A program made the position numbers and the translations under genes. A DNA stretch of 8,005 nt from DIGJ01 sp031553075 (GTDB taxonomy: Bacteria > Bacillota > Clostridia > Lachnospirales > Lachnospiraceae). The DNA lies in NCBI GenBank assembly GCA_031553075.1, contig JAVBLX010000192.1:1-8005 (forward strand), read 5' to 3'. Under the pieces are notes generated by a model. The model had not been told where the DNA came from. It was given only the letters and a program-made list of their open reading frames with translations, and made no database searches. Each line of letters opens with the position of its first letter. Position 1 is the stretch's first letter. Positions 1 to 5,910 of the stretch are shown piece by piece.

Positions 1-52
1 TTTTCAGTCATAATTACCAGATTAAGCGTATTATACACTTATTGAAACAAAA

Positions 53-92
53 AATCACTCATTTCTTTCAATAAAGATTGAAATGAGTGATT
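53..92 (-). terminator. AT-rich hairpin, probable intrinsic terminator on the minus strand
   Basis: A 12-bp perfect stem pairs 53-64 with 81-92. The loop region can form a further small CTTT/AAAG helix. On the minus strand the stem runs directly into six T residues (A-run at 49-54 on plus); on the plus strand no T-run follows. The stem is AT-rich, so strength is uncertain. It is the first terminator-like structure seen downstream of phoR on the minus strand, which would mean the pho transcript can cross the whole of the 261-938 gene in antisense. It could instead serve a gene outside the window. Confidence 0.5.
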
Positions 93-94
93 AT

Positions 95-130
95 AAGTGG
101 AACTTACTTTGCCAAAGTGGACTTTACTTT
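95..130. repeat. Two 16-bp near-identical direct repeats, 20 bp apart
   Basis: AAGTGGAACTTACTTT (95-110) and AAGTGGACTTTACTTT (115-130) match at 14 of 16 positions with a start-to-start distance of 20 bp, about two helical turns. Each unit contains a small palindrome: AAGT-gga-ACTT in the first and AAAGT-gg-ACTTT in the second. The pair lies about 95 bp upstream of the likely -10 of the downstream membrane protein gene. An operator for an unknown regulator is possible but nothing identifies one. Confidence 0.4.
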
Positions 131-220
131 AAAATTTAACCCTTCTATCCCTGTTCCCTGTTTTTAACAAACATTTTATAAAATAGACCCTAAAAAGAAA
201 TGGTAATTTCCCCTCTCATT

Positions 221-250
221 TGTTATACTACAAAATAATACATTTGGAGG
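221..250 (+). promoter_or_regulatory. Extended -10 promoter and RBS of the TIGR01906-family gene
   Basis: A TG at 221-222 precedes TATACT (224-229) by one base, forming an extended -10 element. The -35 position (201-206, TGGTAA) matches the consensus poorly, as extended -10 promoters tolerate. GGAGG at 246-250 is a strong Shine-Dalgarno sequence 10 nt before the ATG at 261, which fixes that start. Confidence 0.55.
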
Positions 251-260
251 ACATTATCTT

Positions 261-938
261 ATGAAATATTCCATCAGAACATTACTCCCGGATTTATTTA
301 CCGGTTTGCTGTTTACTATCTTTTTTATTTCTATTGGACTTTCCATCGCCTTATTTTTTCGTCCCTTTTATTATATGGAAGTAGACCGTCTTCATATTGT
401 AGAAGATAGTGGTTATTCCCGAGAAGAGATTTTGGAAAACTACAATTCACTTATTGACTACTGTTCTCCTTTTTACAATGGGGATCTAAAATTTGCCACT
501 TTCCCAGCTTCCAATGAAGGACTGATTCATTTTGCTGAAGTTAAAACGATTTTTGTAACCATTTTCTGGAGCGGAGTCGCTTCCGGTATTTTACTCCTCC
601 TCATAATATGGCGAAAAACAAAGGCCAAAGAAAGAAGCTATCTTCTCACTTCAGCCGCTGTTTCCATTATCCTTCCGCTCATTGTGGGACTTGCATCCTT
701 TATCAACTTTGACAAGCTGTTTGTATTGTTTCATGAAATCATGTTTCAAAACGATTATTGGATCTTTTCCTGGGAAACGGATCCTGTCATCACCATTTTA
801 CCAGAAACCTTTTTTATGGACTGTGCGCTGGTGATTGCCGGAACGGTAGTTCTGGGCAGCATAATCCTTTTGATTATCTATCGACTCCTGCTTTCCCGCT
901 CTCGCCTCTCTCATAAGGCAGTCTCGTCTCAAAAATAG
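261..938 (+). CDS. TIGR01906/DUF1461-type integral membrane protein, function unknown
   Basis: The 225-residue protein has four predicted membrane helices: about 12-33, 94-117, 127-148 and 187-211. A roughly 60-residue loop lies between helices 1 and 2. Family-like features are the motif after helix 1 (FYYMEVDRLHI, then a YNSLIDY segment) and the stretch before helix 4 with FHEI, a ND-W motif and a LPE-FF motif (about 157-185). These match what I know of the TIGR01906/DUF1461 family, which is common in Firmicutes and has no established biochemical role. Length is normal and the ATG has a strong RBS. Its last 65 bp overlap the 3' end of phoR on the opposite strand, so the basic tail (SRSRLSHKAVSSQK) is constrained by two genes. 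It is the only protein gene here on the plus strand. Confidence 0.85.
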   Translation: MKYSIRTLLPDLFTGLLFTIFFISIGLSIALFFRPFYYMEVDRLHIVEDSGYSREEILENYNSLIDYCSPFYNGDLKFATFPASNEGLIHFAEVKTIFVTIFWSGVASGILLLLIIWRKTKAKERSYLLTSAAVSIILPLIVGLASFINFDKLFVLFHEIMFQNDYWIFSWETDPVITILPETFFMDCALVIAGTVVLGSIILLIIYRLLLSRSRLSHKAVSSQK

Positions 939-2577
939 TGCCTTTTCCCACCTGGCTTTCCACATGAATCCGCCCATTGTATAATTCCACAATGTGCTTC
1001 ACAATGGAAAGCCCCAGGCCGGTTCCTCCCTGCTTTCTGGAACGGCTCTTATCCACACGATAAAAACGTTCAAATATCCGGGACAAATGCTCCTCTTCTA
1101 TCCCAATCCCCGTATCCTCGACCCTAATATAAAGCTCATTATCGCTTTCCTTACACACCAGCTTAACCATACCTTTTTCCGTATATTTATAAGCATTGTC
1201 TACTAAATTAATCAAAAGCTCCTTAAGCCGGTCTGAATTACAGTAATACGGTCGGATATAGGGTTGTATCTCCGTTACCAGTTTAACCTCTCCCATAAAC
1301 TTTGGTCCCAGTAATTCCATTACCTCTTGAATAACTTTATTTACATTACACGATTCCACATCAGGAGTCTGTTTGGATTCAATCTCCGACAGCAAAAGAA
1401 TATCCTGTATCAAAATTGAGAGACGCTCTGTTTCAATATCAATAATATTTAAAAAACGCATGGCTACCTTAGGGTCTTCTACCGCTCCATTCCGCAAAGT
1501 ATCCACGAATCCCCGGATGGAGGTAAGAGGAGTTTTTAGCTCATGAGTTACGTTGGAGACAAAATCACTGCGCAAATTTTCCAATTTCCGGATTTTCGTA
1601 ATATCTTCAATAATAATGAGCATCCCTAAAATTTTATTTTCATCTGCCAGGGGGGTTACTACGATTCGAATACTCTTTTCGCCCCAGACCCCTTCCTTCA
1701 TAATATCAACCTGATTATTTTTAGCAAAGGCAATCCCTTCAAAAATGGCCTGATTCTGTATCTCCTGATAAATCTGGCAACCCAGGTAATCCTTCCCTGG
1801 ATTTCCTGTCAGTTGGGCAAATCTGACGTTGTAAAACATAATGATTCCATTCTCGTCAATCGCCGCTACCGCACCATGTATACTGGACAACATGGCCTCC
1901 AGCTCGATATTTCGCTTTACCAGAGTGCCAACTGTTTCCTGAAGATTTTCCGTCATTTGGTTAAAGGCTCTGGCCAATCTTCCTATCTGGTTTTTTTCCT
2001 CCGTATAGATAGCAATATCATAATTTCCATCGGATATCTTTTCCGCTGCCTCCGTAATCTCTTCAATTGGCTTGGTAATTTTTCGGCTTAAGACATAAGA
2101 TACTGCCAATGCCACCAGAAAACAAAACAGGCTTACCGCCGCTATGGAATGAACCAGGGATTGATTCAGCAGATTGATTTTTTCTACTGGTACTGAGATT
2201 CGTATCACTCCGGAAAACATTTCGTTTTCTATATAGAGCGCACTATAACAATATGTCTTTCCCAACGTTTTGGAATATCGAGTTGCAAAACCTCCCTTAC
2301 CATTCAGTGCTTCTTTTACTTCTTCACGGTCTCTATGATTTTCTAATCTGCCTTCACTGTCGGAATCCGCCAGAACCTCACCGTCCTTGGCAATGAGAGT
2401 AATGCGGAGCCCTTCCTTGGTGCTATATTTTTTTACAAAGGAATGATAATCCATTGTATCCAACTCTGCCAGAAATAAATCACCTAAATATTTGGCCTCC
2501 ATAAAGTAATATTTCTGATTTTGTTCCGAAATAAGAGAATATCCCCTGGACCAAAAGGTACCAAGGGAAATTCCCAA
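874..2577 (-). CDS. phoR: Phosphate-responsive sensor histidine kinase, PhoR type; N-terminus interrupted by a stop
   Basis: This is the membrane sensor kinase partner of the adjacent response regulator. Numbering from the TTG at 2577: extracytoplasmic sensor region about 15-142, membrane helix 145-163, HAMP 164-217, PAS 223-328, HisKA with phospho-acceptor His345 (motif THELKTP), N-box around Asn457/Asn461, G1 box DTGIGI (488-493), F-box FERFYRVD, and G2 box GGTGLGL (517-523). All catalytic motifs are intact. The expected start is the ATG at 2625, overlapping the phoB stop as ATGA. That reading is M-R-K-K-I-F-stop, with TGA at 2605-2607, and then continues in the same frame as S-Y-T-L-I-V-I-I-S-L-G, clearly the rest of a first membrane helix. 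The open frame therefore begins only at a TTG (2577) with no visible RBS, and helix 1 is mostly lost. It may be a recent nonsense mutation, a sequence error, or a kinase made by reinitiation or read-through. The 3' end overlaps the convergent gene by 65 bp. Confidence 0.85.
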   Translation of the reverse strand: MGISLGTFWSRGYSLISEQNQKYYFMEAKYLGDLFLAELDTMDYHSFVKKYSTKEGLRITLIAKDGEVLADSDSEGRLENHRDREEVKEALNGKGGFATRYSKTLGKTYCYSALYIENEMFSGVIRISVPVEKINLLNQSLVHSIAAVSLFCFLVALAVSYVLSRKITKPIEEITEAAEKISDGNYDIAIYTEEKNQIGRLARAFNQMTENLQETVGTLVKRNIELEAMLSSIHGAVAAIDENGIIMFYNVRFAQLTGNPGKDYLGCQIYQEIQNQAIFEGIAFAKNNQVDIMKEGVWGEKSIRIVVTPLADENKILGMLIIIEDITKIRKLENLRSDFVSNVTHELKTPLTSIRGFVDTLRNGAVEDPKVAMRFLNIIDIETERLSILIQDILLLSEIESKQTPDVESCNVNKVIQEVMELLGPKFMGEVKLVTEIQPYIRPYYCNSDRLKELLINLVDNAYKYTEKGMVKLVCKESDNELYIRVEDTGIGIEEEHLSRIFERFYRVDKSRSRKQGGTGLGLSIVKHIVELYNGRIHVESQVGKGTIFETRLPYERGESGKAGVDR

Positions 2578-2604
2578 TGAAATAATAACAATTAGTGTAT
2601 AAGA

Positions 2605-2625
2605 TCAAAATATTTTTTTTCTCAT
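2605..2625 (-). other. phoR: Original phoR start and in-frame TGA at codon 7
   Basis: On the minus strand, ATG at 2625-2623 overlaps the phoB TGA (2624-2622), the usual arrangement for translationally coupled phoB-phoR pairs. Codons 2-6 read AGA AAA AAA ATA TTT, codon 7 is TGA (2607-2605), and the frame then stays open to 874. A one-base change from TGG (Trp), CGA (Arg) or GGA (Gly) would explain it. Slippage in the A8 tract (2613-2620) does not restore the frame: deletion meets a stop within about ten codons, and insertion opens a frame unrelated to the kinase. Confidence 0.8.
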
Positions 2626-3320
2626 GGTCTTTTATACCCAACTCCTCTGACGGTCTTGATGATTTCCGGGTTGGCATCATCCTTCTCAATCTTCTTCCGC
2701 AGATTGCTTACATGAACATCTACCGTTCGGGTTTCCCCTTCGAAATCATAGCCCCAAACTTTTTCCAGAAGCTTGTCCCGGGAAAAAACAATTCCCCTGT
2801 TTTTGGCCAGTAAATATAATAGTTCAAATTCTTTTAACGATAAATCAATGGTTTCTCCATCCAGTAAAATCGTTCTACGAACTTTATTAATCTGCAGATT
2901 ATCAATCTGAATGGTATCACTATGCTCCAGCGATTCATGTGTCACATAACTTGCGGAACGTCTTAAAACAGCCTTAATCCGAGCCATCAACTCATGAACC
3001 CCAAAAGGCTTACATAAAAAATCATCCGCTCCCATTTCCAGTCCCAGTACTTTATTAATTTCCTCATGCTTTGCCGTCAATAAAATAATGGGAAGATGGG
3101 CATACTTTTCATCTCGCCGTAGCTCCCTAATCACATCGAGACCATCCATTCCCGGCAGCATCCAGTCCAATAATACTAAATCCACCGGATTTTCATGGAT
3201 TACCTTTAGTGCTGCTTCCCCGGTCTCTGCCTTTAACACAGCATACCCTGCCGCCTCCAGATTGTACCCGATTAACTCCAGGATATGTTCTTCATCGTCT
3301 ACTGCTAAAATTGTCTTCAT
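2622..3320 (-). CDS. phoB: OmpR/PhoB-family response regulator of the phosphate response
   Basis: The 232-residue two-domain regulator (PhoP in Bacillus naming) has an N-terminal receiver domain at about 1-120 with the acidic pair Asp8/Asp9, phospho-acceptor Asp52 in LLDWMLPGMDG, Thr82, and Lys104 in the KPFG turn. The C-terminal winged-helix DNA-binding domain (about 138-230) ends in the typical TVRGVGYKRP. The recognition region includes RTVDVHVSNLRKKI. The start has a purine-rich AGGGGAAG about 3 nt from the ATG. It lies 28 bp downstream of nptA, too close for a separate Pho-type promoter, and its stop overlaps the phoR ATG. It is the obvious candidate to bind the Pho box at 5055-5093 and so control its own operon. 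The phosphate assignment rests on the nptA linkage and the Pho box; the family alone would allow other OmpR-type roles. Confidence 0.93.
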   Translation of the reverse strand: MKTILAVDDEEHILELIGYNLEAAGYAVLKAETGEAALKVIHENPVDLVLLDWMLPGMDGLDVIRELRRDEKYAHLPIILLTAKHEEINKVLGLEMGADDFLCKPFGVHELMARIKAVLRRSASYVTHESLEHSDTIQIDNLQINKVRRTILLDGETIDLSLKEFELLYLLAKNRGIVFSRDKLLEKVWGYDFEGETRTVDVHVSNLRKKIEKDDANPEIIKTVRGVGYKRP

Positions 3321-3348
3321 TCTTCCCCTACTGCTTTCTAATCTGTTA

Positions 3349-5007
3349 TTAAGACTTTTGCTCTTCTACAACATATTGAATAATATTTTCAGCATGATCG
3401 GAAATTCGCTCCAGATTGCTTAGGACATCAGTAAACAATACTCCCGTCTTGGGATTACATTCTCCTCTTCCCAGGCGGTCAACATGATTACTGCGGTAAA
3501 GTGGCTCCAGCCTGTCCACCTCCTCTTCATAGATCCGCTGTTGGTCAACATATTGCTGCTCCCCAGTACGTCTGGCATTGATTGCCGCCTCATAGGACAA
3601 AATTGCTTTATTGAAAATATTATCTAACTCTTCCATGGCTTCTGGTGAAAAAGACTCACTGTTATCAATACAGCCTTGTGCCAGCTCAGCAATATTATCA
3701 CAATGGTCACCCACACGTTCGATATCACTAATCGTATAGAGAAGGTTCTTAATCAGCATATGCTGTTCATCGTTCAAAGATAGATTATTAATCTTTACCA
3801 GATATTCAGCCAGCAACTTTTCAAACCCGTTGATAACAATCTCGCCCTTCTGAATCAGCTTGACTGCCTTCTCATCCCTGTCCAGCATGGCTTTTCTGGC
3901 AAGCTTGACATTTTCCATGGTAATCCAGCCCATATGAATTACTTCTGTCTGAGCGGTCTCGACGGCAAAGGAAGGAGATTCCATAATTCTGTCATCCAGA
4001 CGGTTATTCAGTTCCTCCAACTCGCTTTCTTCGCCCTTATCGTTGGGATTTTCTCTCACAATAAGACCAGACAGCTTAACCAAAAGATTACCAAAAGGGA
4101 AGAGGATAATGGTATTGGTTACATTGAATATGGTATGAAAAATGGAAATTTCCACACTATTAATCTCTCTTGCCGCTAATGTAGGTAATATTTGGAACAT
4201 AACAAATGCAATAATACCAAACAGAACCGCTCCAATCGTATTAAACAGCAAGTGAATTACCGCTGCCCGCTTTGCTGTTCGATGAGTACCCATACAAGCT
4301 AAAAGTGCGGTCACACAAGTACCAATATTCTGTCCCAAGGTAATAAAAATTGCGGAACCCCAGTTTACTACTCCATTCATGGCCAGCGCCTGAAGAATAC
4401 CAACTGATGCGGATGAACTCTGAATAATACCAGTTACGATAGCTCCTGTTAAAATACCCAAAATCGGATTAGAACCAAAAAGCTGAAACGCCTTAACAAA
4501 GATTGGGGCATCCTTATAAGGTTCAATCGAACCGGACATAAAGGTCAAGCCCACAAATAGGACACCAAATCCAACCAGAATTTCCCCTATCTGCTTCTTT
4601 TTATTATCCTTTGCAAAAAGCATAATAAAAGCGCCAACACCAATGACTACCGGAGCAAAAAACTCGGGCTTTAACATAGAACCCCATTCATTCATGGAAA
4701 CGATCCATGCTGTAACTGTGGTACCAATATTAGCCCCCATAATAACCCCGACAGCCTGGGTCAGCTGCATCAAACCTGCATTCACGAAACCAACTACCAT
4801 AACCGTGGTAGCAGAACTGCTCTGAATAATGGCTGTAATCAAAGCTCCAACCAATACTCCCAGAAAACGGTTACTGGTAATTGCGTTTAAGAGGTTTTTC
4901 ATTTTACTTCCAGCGGACTTTTGCAATCCGTCTGCCATAGTATTCATACCATACAAAAACATGCCCAGTCCACCTATGAACTGGAAAAGCATTTTCAAGT
5001 TATCCAT
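3349..5007 (-). CDS. nptA: Na+/phosphate cotransporter with C-terminal PhoU-like domain
   Basis: This SLC34/NptA-type (Na/Pi cotransporter II) protein of 552 residues takes up phosphate using the sodium gradient. The membrane part (about 1-315) shows the family's inverted repeat: QSSSA at 62-66 and again at 196-200, each followed by a G-NIGT motif (GANIGTT 91-97, GQNIGT 225-230). From about 340 to the end is a helical PhoU-like domain with the typical segments RVGDHCDNIAEL and RISDHAENI. PhoU proteins link phosphate flux to PhoR, so this tail may inform the kinase encoded two genes downstream. No pst transporter or separate phoU is in the window. The ATG has TAAGGAG 9 nt upstream. It is the first gene of the nptA-phoB-phoR operon, behind a Pho-box promoter. 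The symbol is by family; annotators often leave these proteins unnamed. Confidence 0.92.
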   Translation of the reverse strand: MDNLKMLFQFIGGLGMFLYGMNTMADGLQKSAGSKMKNLLNAITSNRFLGVLVGALITAIIQSSSATTVMVVGFVNAGLMQLTQAVGVIMGANIGTTVTAWIVSMNEWGSMLKPEFFAPVVIGVGAFIMLFAKDNKKKQIGEILVGFGVLFVGLTFMSGSIEPYKDAPIFVKAFQLFGSNPILGILTGAIVTGIIQSSSASVGILQALAMNGVVNWGSAIFITLGQNIGTCVTALLACMGTHRTAKRAAVIHLLFNTIGAVLFGIIAFVMFQILPTLAAREINSVEISIFHTIFNVTNTIILFPFGNLLVKLSGLIVRENPNDKGEESELEELNNRLDDRIMESPSFAVETAQTEVIHMGWITMENVKLARKAMLDRDEKAVKLIQKGEIVINGFEKLLAEYLVKINNLSLNDEQHMLIKNLLYTISDIERVGDHCDNIAELAQGCIDNSESFSPEAMEELDNIFNKAILSYEAAINARRTGEQQYVDQQRIYEEEVDRLEPLYRSNHVDRLGRGECNPKTGVLFTDVLSNLERISDHAENIIQYVVEEQKS

Positions 5008-5016
5008 TTTATATTT

Positions 5017-5023
5017 CTCCTTA
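5017..5023 (-). promoter_or_regulatory. nptA ribosome binding site
   Basis: On the minus strand TAAGGAG at 5023-5017 lies 9 nt upstream of the nptA ATG (5007). This supports that start. Confidence 0.75.
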
Positions 5024-5039
5024 GTACATATTTGATTTA

Positions 5040-5045
5040 ATTATA
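5040..5045 (-). promoter_or_regulatory. nptA -10 element (TATAAT)
   Basis: A perfect TATAAT reads on the minus strand at 5045-5040. There is no good -35 hexamer; that position is occupied by the last Pho-box repeat, as expected of a promoter that needs an activator. Transcription would start near 5033, giving a short leader of about 25 nt. Confidence 0.7.
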
Positions 5046-5054
5046 TTAAATATG

Positions 5055-5093
5055 TGTAAAGTTTGTCCATATGTAATGTAAAGTTTTTGTTAA
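5055..5093 (-). promoter_or_regulatory. Pho box: four 11-bp-spaced TTNACA-type repeats
   Basis: Reading the minus strand from 5093: TTAACA, 5 bp, TTTACA (5082-5077), 5 bp, TATGGA (5071-5066, degenerate), 5 bp, TTTACA (5060-5055). The 11-bp period is exact across all four. With a start site near 5033 the array runs from about -60 to -22. That is the position and repeat type described for activating PhoP~P sites in Bacillus subtilis (direct repeats of TT(A/C/T)ACA separated by about 5 bp). It places nptA-phoB-phoR under phosphate-starvation control by its own regulator. Confidence 0.85.
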
Positions 5094-5184
5094 GTGGGTG
5101 GATATTTTTTCCATTGAGCTCTTTAAGGCGGAGTATCCTCTCGCCTCACAGCCCCAAATATTTCTTAAAGTCATATTTCCAAAG

Positions 5185-5811
5185 TTACTTCTCCATGTAA
5201 CGAGTCTCGGCGCGGTTCCAGTCGATGATGTCGAACCAGCCGTTTACATATTCATTGCGGCGGTTCTGATATTGGAGATAATAAGCGTGTTCCCAGACAT
5301 CAATGAGGAGGATGGGGATGGTGTTTTTTAGGTTTGGGACACCCTGGTTGCAGCTTTGGAGTAGGTAGAGGTTGTCACCATGCCCTTTTACCAGCCAGGC
5401 CCAACCGGAACCAAATTGGGTGAGAGCCGCATTGGTCATTTCTTCTTTCCATTTTTCGTGGGAGCCAAAGTCACGGTCAATGGCTTCAGCCAGTTTTCCT
5501 TTGGGTTTTTGACCTTCTTTGCGAGCCATGGAACTAAAGTACAGCTCATGGTTGTATACACCGCCACCATTGTTGCGGACTGAGGTCTGAATTTCCCTGG
5601 GAAGCTCATTTACCCACATAAGGAGCTCTTTTACCGTTAGCTTATGTAATTCCAGATAGGGTGCGATTGCTTTATTCAGATTGTCTACATAGGTCTGATA
5701 GTGCTTATCGTGATGAAAGCCCAGTGTAACAGCATCAATTACCGGCTCTAATGCATCATATGTATAAGGTAATGCTTTTACCTGAAAGGGATAGTGATTT
5801 TCATCCTGCAT
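5185..5811 (-). CDS. sodA: Superoxide dismutase, Fe/Mn family, Mn-type signature
   Basis: This cytoplasmic enzyme of 208 residues converts superoxide to hydrogen peroxide and oxygen. No signal peptide is seen. The metal ligands are all present: His33 (in HHDKHYQTY), His88 (in YNHELYF), Asp171 and His175 (in DVWEHAYY). The gateway Tyr41 and the FGSGWAWLV segment (133-141) are also intact. Metal preference is suggested by the active-site Gln on the C-terminal side (Gln156, in CNQGVP) together with Gly in the NNGGG segment (81-85). This is the MnSOD arrangement rather than the FeSOD one, although cambialistic enzymes exist. Where E. coli MnSOD has GGHANH this protein has GGVYNH, a second-shell change. 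The gene has its own AT-rich upstream region with a palindrome, and follows the aldo/keto reductase terminator by only 25 bp. Superoxide dismutase is not universal in strict anaerobes, so it hints at oxygen exposure or acquisition. Confidence 0.95.
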   Translation of the reverse strand: MQDENHYPFQVKALPYTYDALEPVIDAVTLGFHHDKHYQTYVDNLNKAIAPYLELHKLTVKELLMWVNELPREIQTSVRNNGGGVYNHELYFSSMARKEGQKPKGKLAEAIDRDFGSHEKWKEEMTNAALTQFGSGWAWLVKGHGDNLYLLQSCNQGVPNLKNTIPILLIDVWEHAYYLQYQNRRNEYVNGWFDIIDWNRAETRYMEK

Positions 5812-5836
5812 AGTTTTTCCTCACTTTAACGCAAAA

Positions 5837-5869
5837 ATATGGAACGGCATATAAGGTGCCGTTCCATAT
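5837..5869 (-). terminator. Strong intrinsic terminator after the aldo/keto reductase, in front of sodA
   Basis: A perfect 13-bp stem (5837-5849 with 5857-5869, GGAACGGC core) and a 7-nt loop are followed on the minus strand by five T residues (A-run 5833-5837). It ends transcription from the aldo/keto reductase 41 bp after its stop codon. It also lies only 25 bp before the sodA ATG. A sodA promoter between 5870 and 5910 would put the hairpin inside the sodA leader, where it could act as an attenuator. Confidence 0.75.
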
Positions 5870-5881
5870 AATATATGCAAA

Positions 5882-5898
5882 GTATATTTAAAATATAC
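5882..5898. promoter_or_regulatory. 17-bp perfect palindrome upstream of sodA, operator-like
   Basis: GTATATTTAAAATATAC is an 8-1-8 perfect palindrome. Its inner 15 bp (TATATTT-A-AAATATA) has the 7-1-7 geometry of Fur/PerR-family boxes, but the bases differ from the classic PerR box TTATAATNATTATAA. It lies in the AT-rich segment where a sodA promoter must be, if it is not read through from upstream. A role in redox or metal control of sodA is inference. Confidence 0.4.
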
Positions 5899-5910
5899 AA
5901 AAGTATGCTT

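Noticed and set aside
2560..2607. Selenocysteine insertion or a general UGA=Trp code as an explanation for the phoR TGA
   Set aside because: A small GGGA/UCCC hairpin lies downstream but is too short and too distant for a bacterial SECIS, and codon 7 lies in a membrane helix. phoB and others use TGA as a real stop, so a reassigned code does not fit.
2613..2620. Phase variation of phoR through the A8 tract
   Set aside because: Changing the tract by one base does not bypass the TGA into the kinase frame; both shifted frames lead away from it.
5126..5146. Possible terminator after sodA (AGGCG/CGCCT hairpin)
   Set aside because: The stem is short with a bulge, and no T-run follows on the minus strand, so an intrinsic terminator is not supported. 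sodA may read through to the Pho promoter region.
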